Part shown: in pieces, positions 1 to 11,689 of the stretch
Numbering within the stretch: position 1 is the first letter of the stretch
Layout: every line of letters starts with the position of its first letter
Assembly: GCA_951812925.1 (NCBI GenBank)
Contig: OX638368.1
Coordinates: 128,239,309 to 128,303,308, forward strand
Reading direction: 5' to 3'
DNA: 64,000 nt
Source: Calliopum simillimum
Taxonomy: Eukaryota > Arthropoda > Insecta > Diptera > Lauxaniidae
Program-made: the position numbers and the translations under genes
Notes under the pieces: model-generated
What the model saw: only the letters and a program-made list of their open reading frames with translations
Told to the model about the DNA's origin: nothing
The model's database searches: none

Positions 1-230
1 AGTATTGCCAGCGGGCATGGTTCGGGTGTGGGCACCCCCCCCCCCCCAACACCTCCGTAACTTTTGACAGAAAACAAATGCAGCTGTTCTGGCATATGTT
101 AATCCCGTGTTATGACAGCACGAAGTTTTTGTGCATTTTCCGGAGCAAACATAGTACGTATTTGCTTTGTGCTGAGAAGAAAATAATTTTTGAATAAGCG
201 AAAGTCAAAACAAAAGTTTGTTTCAATAAT

Positions 231-1320
231 TTGAAAAAAATTAATTTCAATACGCTACTCAAAGCCATTATAAAATGCTTGATTGAGAAGGAACCCGTTA
301 AATCGACTGCTAAAGCTGTTGCCATTCCACGCTCCACTCTTCAACGCTACGTGAAGAACGTAGAACAAAATTTCGGTGACGTCGACGATGGTATTTTGCT
401 GGACAGTTATGCAGGCGCCTAAAGCAGCCAAGGGAATGACAGACAAACCTCCGGCAAAGCGCCAACAAATCCACGGCTGAACGCGCCACGGCATACAACT
501 CAGCGTCATCGAGCGATGACCAATACGACCTGGACTTTTGTATAATTTGTTTTAAGCTGTTACCACGCAAATTGACCGCCAACAACTCTGTAAAATGTAT
601 CGAATGCAATCGGCATGTTCATTTAAAGTGCGCTAACATGCAAGCCATCAGAAATGTCGATAGCTTCACGTATTTAGGCAGCAATATCTCCATGGATGGT
701 GGAGCAAAAGAGGATATCAACTCAAGCAAAAGGCGCATTTGCTTAACTGAACAAAATATGGTCTTCTTCCGTTATATCCACCAAAACGAAAGTGCGCATT
801 TTTGATTCGAATGTGAAATCGGTTTTGTTATATGGGTGCGAAACATGGCTTGTTACTGAACAACTAACGAACAAGCTGCAAGTATTCGTCAACAAATGCT
901 TAAGGCGTATACTCAAGATTTGGTGGCCTCGCACTATATCAAATGCCGAGCTACATCAAAAAGGCAATCAGAGGGCTATAGCAAACGAGGTCAAGCTGCG
1001 TAAATGGGGATGGATTGGTCACACTCTCCGGAAACCACACAGCGAAGTTTGTCGCCAGGCTCTTGAGTGGAATCCACAAGGCAGTAGAGCAAGCTGTAGA
1101 CCCAAAACCAACTGGAAAAGGTCACTGGAAAAGGAAATCCAAGAATCGGAAAAGTCGTGGCAAGAGATCAAAGTCATCGCAAGGGATCGCAACGAATGGA
1201 GATGTTTCATATTGGCCCTATGCTCCTCCTAGGAGTTAAAGGAGAATACATACATACATACAACATACAAGCCAGCTATTTTACTTGCGTTCATTGCACT
1301 TCAGATGATGTTTTTGTGAA
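231..1320 (+). pseudogene. Broken transposase remnant: HTH_psq-like domain and PHD-like finger
   Basis: 231-422 encodes a short basic domain with KSTAKAVAIPRSTLQRYVKN, typical of psq-type helix-turn-helix DNA-binding domains in pogo/Tigger transposases. In a shifted frame, about 525-647 encodes FCIICF, then VKCIECNRHVHLKCANM; 1268 onward encodes YFTCVHC. Together these supply Cys4-His-Cys3 spacing of a PHD-type finger. The catalytic DDE core is absent, the frame is shifted, and an RTE fragment splits the finger. It is a dead derivative. Confidence 0.65.
648..1267 (+). mobile_element. 5'-truncated RTE-type non-LTR retrotransposon fragment (copy 1)
   Basis: Encodes the C-terminal end of an RTE-like reverse transcriptase polyprotein: [66 protein letters not shown] and ALEWNPQG, with a frameshift near 795. 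The 3' end is a short ATAC/CATA repeat, as in RTE elements. A 7-bp duplication CAAGCCA flanks it (641-647 and 1268-1274). The + strand is the sense strand. Confidence 0.88.
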
Positions 1321-1692
1321 TTTATGTGTCCAGCATAAATTAATATTGCATTTTTCTCCATTTGATTGCGTTTTACTTCATATTTTCAAATTTTTAGCCG
1401 ATTTCCTAAGGGTGTCCACGACCGAACAAAAAATTTTTTTTGTCAAAAATTATTACTTCACTATTTTTTTTTTATGTAATTTTTCCAACTGACGAAATCA
1501 ATTAACTTTCTTCACCAATAGTTAGCTAAGGTCTCTAGCTTTCCATTGAGATTTATATTTCTGCATGGTATACATTTGGACAAAAGTCGAAAACAAAACG
1601 GTGCCAACACCCGGTACTCTTCCCCTACTATAAGACAAAAAAGTTTCAAAAAAATCGGAGATGTAAAAGCATAATGCTATCCAGATCGGTAT

Positions 1693-1790
1693 GTCATGCC
1701 CCATATACTCTTTTCTATACTTGACATGCCTCCTTCTCTGCGTTACAAACAGAAGGACAAAGTGAATATATGTACTCGGGCTGGGTACAA
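1693..1790. repeat. Fragment of ATACCCTACACC dispersed repeat family
   Basis: CCTCCTTCTCTGCGTTACAA followed by AGGACAAAGTGAATATA recurs in the same order at 60440-60480 and in reverse at 48250-48290. Truncated copy, no coding content. Confidence 0.65.
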
Positions 1791-4740
1791 TATTTGGCCA
1801 AAACTGAAATACCCTACACCGCAGCAGACTAAAAACTTTGCTTTTAAGAGATGTGTCACACTTTCCTGCTCGAATTCACCTAGTTCTTGCCCTGAGCTTG
1901 CTTCGGCTTATTCTAGTGTCTGTACGAATGTTGGTTATCAAACCTTTTTTAACTGGTACACTTGGCCTGTTTTCCTTTGTATACAACCACAAATTAAGTC
2001 TGACATTCCAACATTGGGAGCCATGTCATACAGTTTATTATGATATCTCTGTGTATGTGTGTATTGTCATTAAATGCATATGCATTTGGTGGCCAAGTGG
2101 CAAGTGTTTACTTACACATGCAACACTATTTTGAATTTAATTTTTTTTTTTATTTGTCTTAGAATGGCCATTTTTTGTAGACTACAATTTTATGAACTTT
2201 ACAAGATTTCGTATTCAGTACTTATCCAACAAAAGAAAAACTTCCATTTGTACACTTGAAGCTAAAAAAAAATGGATGGCAATCACACTCATTTATGTCA
2301 CTTATGCAATCACTCAAAAGTGAATTCCCAGTTGGAAATTTCCAAATAACAGGCTTTTGTAAACTGTTTCATCTAACAAAATCCCAATGGTCTAAGTTAT
2401 GAATAAGATGCGATCTGCAGCCATTTGTTTAATGGATGAAAAGATCTAAGTATTTAATAGCAAAAACTAAAATTTTCATATTTAATTCAAACAGTTCCGT
2501 GTTGGTATAAAACGGCTCACAATTTGAGCCAATGACTTTTGTCTCCGATTTGCACCCTATCTTATGCACATTCGATTACCCTTACGATCCAAGAATCCTT
2601 TTAGTTGATTAAGTTCGTCGAAGCGTTGATCTGGAGGTGATTGAAAGTTCTCTTCAAAATTAGTAATCATTTCTTCGAAACTTCTTTCGAAGGCCTGCCT
2701 AAAGTGGAATTTTGTTTCTATGTACACTAATCGGCATAATTATTTTGACAAAAAATTTCAACATATTTTAGACTCTTGTTTACTTATCAAGAAAAGCTGC
2801 ATGATATATAAGTTTCGTAGATGGTTTAATTTGTAAATAGCATAAATCTTTCAATATTCACTCTTTAACAAAGGAAATAATGAGCCAAATGTAAAAATGT
2901 GCGGTGGCATAAATATTTTGACGTCAACTTCGCACAGTTTTATAGAAAAAATTGGGATTCGAATGATTCAAATTTATTTCGATTACTTGGAGTGTGTTAG
3001 GCTTAGAAATTTAAGCAACATTTTTTTCGCTTCTGTAGTGTTGCCGTATTCGTAAAAAAAAACCATTTTTTAGGTAGGTTTTTTTCATAAGACCGGGAAG
3101 TTATCAGCCGACGGTTATGATTTATCAGTTACTCAGTTATTGAATTTTCTAACTGGGCAACCATGCACATAAATTGCGTTCAATATGTGGCGTCACAATG
3201 TCTGTCGTTTTCTTTTGTCCTACATATCCATTTGATTTGTTTTCAACATTTTCAACATTTTCTTTTTGTGAAATGGCACTGCACTCACGTCTTTGACAGC
3301 TGCTGATTTGTTCACGCATTTTCAAATTCTACTCAATATACATCATCTTTTACGCATTTGAACATCAACGCAGCAGCTCCATTCTATTCAAATCAACTCG
3401 ACGAAAATTTCCACTTAAATTTACAAAAGTTCCTTCTTTTTTTTGTTTTTGCCAATTCAATTTGGTAGTTTTTGTCATCAGATAATGCTTTTACATTTCG
3501 TAACTTCTTTTTAGTTTATTTTTTTCTCCAATTTTTCTTTTACATTTCTATGCTTTATTTTGATTTGTTTTATGATTTTTAATTTTTTTATCGTTTTCTT
3601 TCTATTTTTCTTTTTAGTATGCGAGGTCCAACCTTTGTTTGGACATTCAATTTAAAGACCAAAGAGAAGGCTGCCAAATGGACTCTGGCTGGCGTTTGTC
3701 TGCTGTTGCAGACTTAAAATTGTTTACCCAACGTTGTAGACATTGTTCGAGACTCCATTAATAGCATGTGGCAAGATATTTTTCGAACATTTGCTCTCTG
3801 TCAGGGATGGATGGATGGTAAACCTATGATACGCGATATTATTTTGAAAAATACCAATTGAATAGAGAATCCAAAATGATAGAATAAATATGACAACAAT
3901 ATGATTTCTGGATGCATGCTTAGCAAGGTTTACCGCCACTGCTCTCAGTAAATGTTGAATTTTTAAAATTTTGAAAAAGAATTATGCCGGCATTAAATCA
4001 TAATACTTAATTATTGTATTGAAATTGCCGTAATAAAATCCTAATAATCTCATACCACAAGCTTTTAATGGAGTCGAAAATATTTTATTTGTATACTATA
4101 TATATTTTGTCTAGTTAGAGAAATATTTATAATTAAAATTTTAAATTTTTTCAAATATACGTTTACATGTGAATTACTAATTCCAAGAACAATCTTTTTT
4201 TTTTTTTTGTTTCTTTAATCCCTTGTTTCTAGGACAGGACTTTCTTAACATTTTCCCTTTTCAAGTTCTTAATAAGCGTGCCCGATTCCACGAAACAACT
4301 CATTTGTATGTGAAATCATTGCAACACGGTTGTCGAGAAAAATTTTAAAGCCTTAACATATGTTGCATTATTTTAAAAATTTTATATATTCTCGGTCGAG
4401 GTACTTCACTGACTAGCTTTGAAGCTTGTAACGAATGTTTTGGCATTGGGCTGAGGTAGGCGTCAGTGGAGTCTAGGGTCGGACTAAAAGACAGTCCAAA
4501 ACTTTTTTTTTATTTATTAACGTCTAGTTTTCAATTACAATTTATTTTTATGTTTATTTATTGATTTATTTGTTCTTATGGAAAGAGTTTACAATGGGTT
4601 AATTTCATTAAATTCTTCAGTTTTACAATTTTTACCGGCGTACTAGCACTGATGCTGGTTGAATTCCTCCTTTTCGGAATTTTTGTCCTGAGCGCGATCC
4701 TTGATCCTTTGGCTGGATCGTATCCTTTTAACTAAGGCAA
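1791..4740. other. Upstream AT-rich DNA, no gene seen
   Basis: Only short random frames, A/T runs and no recognisable protein homology on either strand. Two ATTTTGAC-containing motifs near 2735 and 2912 could be decayed transposon ends, but no pair with target duplication is visible. Confidence 0.6.
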
Positions 4741-4746
4741 AGTCTT

Positions 4747-5030
4747 TCCGGTGACTATGTTTTTTTATGACAACGGGTACAAGATGGATACTACAAAGAG
4801 CATCCAACATCATGCATAAATCTCTGATCACTTGAGGTGTCAGGAGCCTTTGTGGGAGATATACAAGATCTTAAAGGCTACTACGATCCTATTGCCACGG
4901 GTAATGTATGAATACTAATGAGCATCCAGCACTGTAGATAAATATGTGGTCACTTAAGATGCCAGGAGCCTTTGTGGGAGATGTACAAGATCTTCCAGGC
5001 GACTACGATCTTCCTATGACCACGGGTACT
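4747..5030. repeat. Tandem repeat, about 123-bp unit, 2-3 copies
   Basis: TCAGGAGCCTTTGTGGGAGA near 4840 recurs as CCAGGAGCCTTTGTGGGAGA near 4963, with matching AGCATCCA and CACGGGTA landmarks. A partial third unit lies upstream. The third boundary is hidden by the hAT insertion at 5037. Confidence 0.75.
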
Positions 5031-5036
5031 GTAAAG

Positions 5037-5678
5037 CAAGGGTGTCAGCGTTTTCAAATCACTGAGCCAAACGCATGCAGCGCAGTCAGCGTTGCTTTTA
5101 CAACAACTTTAAATTCGAGTAACAATTTTTTGTTGTTTTTTCATGCCTCGTTTACAACAACAATAATACTTCAACAATTTTCAAAATTTCTAAGAACTAG
5201 GACACACACAAAAAGTAGGGGTATTCACGCGTTGATGCGCAATGCTCTTGCGTCGTTGCGTAAGTGCGGTTTGCGAAAGTTTGGCATTTGTAAAACAACA
5301 AACACATTGCCGAAAATATCGCACTACTTCTGCAATTTCTCAAGATGGAAATATTCACATTGATCGTTCAGGCGTTAGTGCGTAAAAGACTTGCATTTTC
5401 GCAACTGCGCATCAACGCATTAATGCCCATATTGTTTGTTGTTTTTGATGTGACGTAGTCTTTGTTGTTGTTTTATGTTGGTTCGAGTTCGATTTTGTGT
5501 GTATGCAAAAAAAGCAACAAAAACGCGAAATTTTGACGAGCGTGAAAAAAAACAACAAAAATTATTTCTGTGAATGTTGTACAGAAATATTGATGTTGTT
5601 GGGATTGTTGTACAGAAATATTGATGTTGTTGGGTCGAGCCAAAATTGGCTTACTTTTCTTCTACGCTGACACCCTTG
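5037..5678. mobile_element. Non-autonomous hAT-type element (642 bp)
   Basis: Terminal inverted repeats CAAGGGTGTCAGCG (5037-5050) and CGCTGACACCCTTG (5665-5678) are perfect. An exact 8-bp target duplication CTGTAAAG flanks them (5029-5036 and 5679-5686). TIR start and 8-bp duplication are hAT hallmarks. No transposase is inside. A 28-bp direct duplication lies near its right end (5576 and 5607). Confidence 0.92.
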
Positions 5679-6048
5679 CTGTAAAGAAAAAACGTGAAAA
5701 AAAAGATTTAAATTAAATAACTCCTAAGCGGTGAACTTTTTTTTGTTTTTTCTTTTACTGAAAATTATATGTAGAGCATATGGCTCTCCATAAACGAGAT
5801 CTTGTCAGTTTTTATCGTGCGACTCATCGTTATCGCAATTCGAAATAATAAGTAATTCAATTACTTTATTGAATTCTCAGGAAAAAGTAAAATAAACAGT
5901 TTAAGCTTCAAAAAGTACAGAGACAAACAGTTAAAAATATTGAATAGAGAAGTAAAAAATCGCATAAAAAAATATCAGTGAGCTCTGCAATACTTGCCTA
6001 GAATACATTTCAATTATTTCTGATTGAGATATAGAAATGAAAGTGCTA

Positions 6049-6112
6049 CAGTAGCTCAGTGATTAGAGCGTCGCCTAGAAACACAAAGGTCTTAAGTTCG
6101 ACACCATCAACA
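6049..6112 (+). repeat. tRNA-derived SINE head or tRNA pseudogene
   Basis: Shows a pol III A-box (TAGCTCAGTGATTAG, with perfect GCTC/GAGC D-stem) and a B-box-like AGTTCGACACC 34 bp later. The anticodon and acceptor stems do not pair, so it is not a functional tRNA. A T-rich tract follows. Confidence 0.6.
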
Positions 6113-6494
6113 AAAATTTTTTTTATATTTCTTAAAAAATGTACTGTGTGTACTGAAAAAATCATTAAAAAATATTGGGATTGTCAATTAATTTTTACGG
6201 TTTAGTTTTTCCATGTGGGACTATCAGGACTACTCCAATAAAAGCATTGGAAGTATAAATGTTTTTCTAAAAGATCTTTATATAAGGGAAACTGCTGCCA
6301 AAAAAGTTGTATGACTAAATCAGACTTGCAAGTTCAATAAACTAAACTATGGACTTACAACAATTGTGCCAAGAATGAGTCGCGCAGATTAAGTACACGA
6401 AAGCTTCCACAGACTTTGCAAAAAGCATAAAAGCGAAATTTTCACGCTTGAATAATGGGAGAACAAAAATGTTCTTAATGGTTCTATTTTACAA

Positions 6495-6680
6495 GTATAT
6501 ACGGATGGTTCTAAAATGGATATTGGAACCGGTTGCGGAATTTTCTGCAACGCAATTAATCGCTCAAAATCTGCAAGGCTATCAGATAAGTGTTCAGTAT
6601 TTGAAGCTAAAATATTTGCGATAGCAGAAGCGGCAAAGTTGATAGCAATGAAGGATATACACAGCTGGATAAAATAATAG
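6495..6680 (+). pseudogene. RNase H fragment of a non-LTR retrotransposon
   Basis: Translates as VYTDGSKMDIGTGCGIFCNA ... SVFEAKIFAIAEAAKLIAMK before a TAA. Y-T-D-G-S-K supplies the first catalytic Asp and F-E-A the Glu of the RNase HI domain carried by I/R1/LOA-type elements. No reverse transcriptase remains nearby. Confidence 0.8.
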
Positions 6681-7272
6681 GTATTTTTTTTTTCAAAAAA
6701 GGATAATAGGTGTGCCCAACAAACTTGGAATTGATTAAAACGCATTTAATATCTTGAATATGTAAACTTCAATACAAGCAAATTTCTTAAAATTCTGTTA
6801 TGCATTCGTTATTTGAGACAATAGAAGTGTTCGCTTAGTTTCCTGTAAAACTGTCAAATGTGTGAGAGCAAGAACATTATGCTCTTTTCTGGAAAAAAAT
6901 TTAAAAAGTAAACAAACGCACAAAACTATTTACTTTTCTTGCCCAAAAATAAACGTCAGTGCTTTTTGAGATTTCAGTTGGAAGCAAGTTTTTTTTTTAA
7001 TCAAATACAATTTCGCAGTTTGTTTGCACATTTCAATAGCAAACATTTTTTTGTTTTGGTTGCAAACACAAATAACTGCACATGGCTTATTTTGCAAATA
7101 ATTTTGATAAACAGCTGATCTGATTTTGACACACCCCCATATTTTTTCCCGAAAAAATTATTCGGGTAAAAACTAACAAGTTAGTTCAAAGAGAAAGCTC
7201 AATTACTCTCTCATTTCCAAGTTTTTTTGCGTAAACGAACGCTTTTCGGGTAAAAACCTGCTAAACTTGTTA

Positions 7273-7570
7273 CTGCCATACCTAAATTGGAGCGTCAGGC
7301 GTTGCGTTATTTAACGTTACACAAAAGCGTCAAGCGCCATACCGAAATAAAGAGCGTTGCGTTGAAGTCATTTGTTTGTCAAAATCATATTGTTGTTTCT
7401 TTTTTTACTTTTCTGCAGCTTACTTCACTCCATAACGCTTTGTCAAAATTGGAAATTCGTATAGCTCAGCGTTGAGCGTCGGCAATTTCGGTATGCGCCA
7501 TACAAATCGTATGTACATGAGAAATTTTTGACGGTAAAATAACGCTGACGCTCCAATTTAGGTATGGCAG
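7273..7570. mobile_element. Harbinger-like MITE with TTA target duplication (copy 1)
   Basis: Ends are CTGCCATACCTAAATTGGAG and its inverse, ending GGTATGGCAG. TTA lies on both sides (7270-7272, 7571-7573). A shorter copy with the same ends and TTA is at 13961-14102. TTA duplication fits the PIF/Harbinger group. Confidence 0.85.
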
Positions 7571-7574
7571 TTAT

Positions 7575-8770
7575 TTGGGTAAAAACTTTTTGGTAAACGA
7601 GCACTCTTAAAGTAATTACATCATTTTCTGCAAATCAAACACGCATTTTCTAACTGACATTTTGCAAATGTTGGAAACGTACAAAAGCTTGGGAAGGAAG
7701 CGTACAATATTTGTTTGACTAGAAGAACAAAGCCGAAAATGAAAAAAAAAATATATAAAAAACGCGTAACGCATGTGACATTTGAATGTTTAAAAGCTAC
7801 TCGTCATTTTGTTTGCACCACTTGGTGGCGACAAATGTTTGCAGTTGGCATAAAGCGAAATTACTTTCAAATGACATTCATTTTAGAATCGTTTGTCTTC
7901 TTCTTTATTTTCATTGTGCCATTGTGACAGTTGTCTTTTGCGCGTTTTTTGCTTTTTTTTTTAATGATGATGCGCTTTGTGTTATAAATTCAGTGAAAGC
8001 TTGACATAACTTAAAGCTCAAGCAGTTAGGACTGCAGGAACACCACTAGTGGGGTTGCCATTGCAGTGGACACGAAGAAGCAACAGCAAAATGACCGAAA
8101 GACCAACTGACTCAGTTGCCAGTGACATCTGTGATATTTTTATGGTTGACATTTATGAAGTGTCTGACGCAGTGCCGCATTTGTGGTTATACGAGTACAA
8201 GCAAAATACACTAACCACTGAATAAACGAAAGTCAGTGGGCAGGAATGAAAATAAAGACGAGTGGACAGTTGGAGTTGAGATAACATACTCGTATGTACA
8301 TAAATGTATGTATATGACATAAAGTGAATTTGGCAACAAACAAAAACATATCCCTTTAATGAGATGAAAAGAAACAAACATACATAAGTTTGGTTTGGTC
8401 CCAGTGAGCACTTTTACTCCATAACCAAAATGAATAAATTTCCAAGGAAATATGTTAATTGTTGAGAAAGCCCAAAATCTCTACTTAATGTGCGCTACGC
8501 TTATCGATTGTGGGTATGAAACAATAACAAAGCAATAGGAAGCGAATGTGCGCCAGCAACTTTACGATCTCGAATTACAACACAAAGATGAATCTTTACA
8601 AAAATTATGTCGTTGTAAGAGTGGAAAGAGTGCGGAGTTTAGCATCTCGACATTAGATGAACCAAATATTATTGTACAAGTTCTATAATCTGTCATTAAT
8701 ATTTGAACCATTATGCTAAAGTGAAAAGAATCCCACTGGTGTTCGTAAATGTTTTTGACTGCACTCTACT
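7575..8770. other. AT-rich DNA, no gene seen
   Basis: Contains short frames only (for example 7715-8004 and 8153-8411), none with recognisable motifs. Confidence 0.55.
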
Positions 8771-8775
8771 ACCTT

Positions 8776-8953
8776 CCCAGTGTGCCAGACGGTTCAAATC
8801 TTCGCTTTTTTATCCGTTACTGATCCGTTGGCGGGAGAGATTCCCAAAAAAAAAACGAATCGTTTATTTTTTTGGAATTTCTCCCGCAAACGGATCAGTA
8901 ACGGATCCGTAACGGGTAAAAAAGCGAAGATATGAACCGTCTGGCACACTGGG
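8776..8953. mobile_element. Short foldback MITE (copy 1, 178 bp)
   Basis: Begins CCCAGTGTGCCAGACGGTTC and ends with its inverse; the arms run about 75 bp and contain ATCCGTTACTGATCCGTT. A second copy is at 21590-21768. Both copies have TT before and TT after, so a TT target duplication is possible. Confidence 0.88.
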
Positions 8954-8959
8954 TTAGTA

Positions 8960-9712
8960 TTAACCTGATTTTGATACAACGATTTGATATACGATTTTTA
9001 AAGGTTTTCTGTGAGCTTGACTTTAGAAACCAAGCTCAGTTTGTAAATCTCGCCATTTTGAGTCCAATGATTTAAAAATTTTAATTTTCATGAAAAATGG
9101 ATTTATCTGGTCTTGTGTAACTAATCTACCCAAATAGTAAATAGCAGGATATTAGACCGCGTCCTTCATTTATTTTTGTAGCCTAAGGCAGGAAGGATCC
9201 AAAAGAAAAAAGAATCATCGCGAAGATGGTTTTAGTCCTGAATCGTGGCATTACAGCGATATCTAGCTTCATTGCGAAGTCTCTCAGCAGCGGCATTTCT
9301 GTTGAAACACTTATTCTGATATGGTTCTTCTTTGGACCTGAATGCAATCCTACAAAACGAGCAAAAAAACTTTGAAATATATCTGAATATCTTTTGCAAT
9401 AAATGTCGTAAATAAAACTCCACAGTCTGCTATATTACAAATAACATCATCACCGTATCATGCCGTAAAGAAACAGCATTGGCTTTGCATCATCAGTAGC
9501 TGAATTTACAAAAATGTCTACTCAATCAAGAAACTTTCAATAAATCTAAGCGCAAAGTCAATTTCATCGTCATCTGTAGCAAAAACCGAGAACACAAAAA
9601 CCTTTGCGAACGAAATGACAAAATAAATCACAAAAATGTCGCCCAAGGCAATTTGGACGAGAACAGAAAACGAAACTAGAAAGAGTGTTACCTTTTGCCA
9701 TGGCAAAAATCA
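8960..9712. other. AT-rich DNA, no gene seen
   Basis: No coherent reading frame or repeat structure recognised on either strand. Confidence 0.5.
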
Positions 9713-9713
9713 A

Positions 9714-10013
9714 ATACCCTACACAGCATTAACAATGGAAATAACGTGAAAATCTTTAGCAAAAAAATCACACGGCAATGTATTGTTTTGAAATATATGC
9801 TTGCAGAGGAAGCTCCGCTGAATCTTGTCCAAACTTGGCTAAATTCTATGCAAAGCTTTGCATTTGATACTCATTGTTTCATATTAGAGTAGGCTGACCA
9901 ACCATTTCGGATTTTTTTTCCAAATCAGTTCAGTTTTTGTCCATGGCTATCACGACTTTTTCTATACGTAACAAATTGAAGGATAAAGTGATTGTAACCT
10001 GTGTGTAGGGTAT
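9714..10013. repeat. Element with ATACCCTACAC / GTGTAGGGTAT ends (300 bp)
   Basis: Inverted terminal motifs ATACCCTACACAG and TGTGTAGGGTAT bound an AT-rich interior. The same ends bound 48234-48936. Class unknown. Confidence 0.6.
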
Positions 10014-10017
10014 TAAA

Positions 10018-10955
10018 ATGAACAAACATCAAACTGCACTACATTGGTCAAAAACTTTCATCAAAGCAATGGCAGCTGAAACAACGCCAGCAAATCAACG
10101 ACAAAACATTCTGTCAGTACAAGAGAGCATGTACTCGTATAATGGAATAAAGACCGCCAATGTAGTAACGCAGCAAACACGCATAAATGTCAAAGACCAA
10201 ATTACGTCGTAATTCATAATCACAATCAACCGTATAGATGATGTTACCTATATATCCATATGTACAAATTATGACTTTTTCTTTTCGAACATTCTTGAAA
10301 ATTCATAATGTCGATTCACTTTGTCTGTGGAAAATTTGTAGCTCTCATTATTCTGAAAACTGATCAGACGATATGCTGGAAGATTTTTTAGTTCAAATTT
10401 AAAAAGTAATGCACATTTTCTCCAGAAAAAGTGATTTTTAGGTGCAAATTCAAACATTTCGGCCACAGAAGAATTTAATAAATTGAAGCAAGAGCATATG
10501 GGAATGAAATCCAAACAAACCGATTTTAACAAATTTGTACGGAGAAATGAAAGTTTTAAAATATGCGTTTGAAAAAATTTCCACCAAGCAATAATAATAA
10601 TATCTAGAATAGATCTGTAATTTTTCATCCGATCTTGGTCCAAATCAGCTCAAAATTTTCGTTTTAAAAATTGTTGTTGATAAAAATAATAAAACCTCTA
10701 CCTTTTTTATTTGTTGGGTCCAAAAAATGGTTAAGAGGGTTGAGGAAAGATTCTGCAAATCATCCAAATACGAAACTTCTTTATACCTGGGATTAAGCTC
10801 GCTGGTGTGCAAGGTTCTTCCAAATGATCACAGCAGTTCAGTTTTGCTTTGATTCTTTATTGATTTAATATTTATTTCCAAGTTCCTAGCTAATTCTGTT
10901 TCCCTGGCTGATCATCAACGTCCCTAAGGAAAGTACTAGCCCTAACTTTTGCTTA
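10018..10955. other. AT-rich DNA, no gene seen
   Basis: A 124-codon frame on the - strand (10269-10643) has no domain signature and looks like chance. Confidence 0.5.
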
Positions 10956-10960
10956 TAGTC

Positions 10961-11285
10961 TAACTACTCCGTTTGACAAGGACCTCACAGGCTCGAGAAA
11001 ACTTTTAAGGTTCACGCATTCCTGTGAAGCTTGATCCAACGGTTCTACGTCCTGACTTCACTTTCTTAGATTTAAACTACTCCGTTTGACAAGGTCCTCA
11101 CAGGATCGAAAAAACTTTTTAGGGTCACGTATTCCTGTGATGGTTGGTCCAACGGTTCTATTGTCTTTGCTTCTTGTATTAATTATAAACTACTCCGTTT
11201 GACAAGGTCCTCACAAGATCGGGAAGACGTCATGTATTCCTGTGAAGCTAGTGGTTCTACAACCTACTCTCGCTATCTTAGCAGT
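10961..11285. repeat. Minisatellite, about 110-116-bp unit, 3 copies
   Basis: CTACTCCGTTTGACAAGG starts units near 10963, 11079 and 11189. Each contains CCTCACA..GATCG..CGTATTCCTGTGA and usually ends CAACGGTTCTA. Downstream (11350-11640) is a looser series of CACTGATCC-type motifs. Confidence 0.85.
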
Positions 11286-11689
11286 ACTATGAATGTTTTT
11301 GCTTGAATAATGTCCTGGATCACGCTTGCAATGGTATTTCGTAGCTCATTGTACTTCTTGACACACTGTTGTAACTCAGCTTCACTCTGATGTTGCTTAT
11401 TAACTTTCACCGATCCTTGTTGATCCCGTAGCACTTACTTAGATGACTGAATTTCTCTGATATTGTAGAATATCTATTTCGACTGCTCCTTACTGATCCT
11501 GCAGCACTTTGTATGTTTCTAGATTCACTGATCTTTTAGGATTTAGATGATTTATTTTCTCTTTAGCACTTTGTATGTTTGTAGTTGCACTGATCCTTAT
11601 TGATTCTTCGATATTTTGAATTTTTTGTCACCTTCACTTAATTCACTAGATTTCAGTGTTTGATCATTCCAACGAGTTTTTCAAATGAA

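Larger units (their letters stand above)
1..1625 (+). mobile_element. Pogo-like TIR element, copy A (left end cut by window)
   Basis: It shares both ends with copy B at 54772-55658: a left GGTTCGGGTGTGG block and a right TACCGGGTGTTGG / GGGGAAGAGT end in inverted orientation, with TA beside the right end at 1626-1627. Inside are a helix-turn-helix coding remnant and a zinc-finger remnant split by a later RTE insertion. TA target use and the coding remnants point to the Tc1/mariner-pogo group; the family name is inferred. Confidence 0.7.

Noticed and set aside
4944..5363. 139-codon frame on the + strand
   Set aside because: It crosses the tandem-repeat/hAT boundary at 5036-5037, so it is accidental.
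6049..6112. Functional tRNA gene
   Set aside because: A- and B-box-like motifs exist, but acceptor and anticodon stems do not pair.
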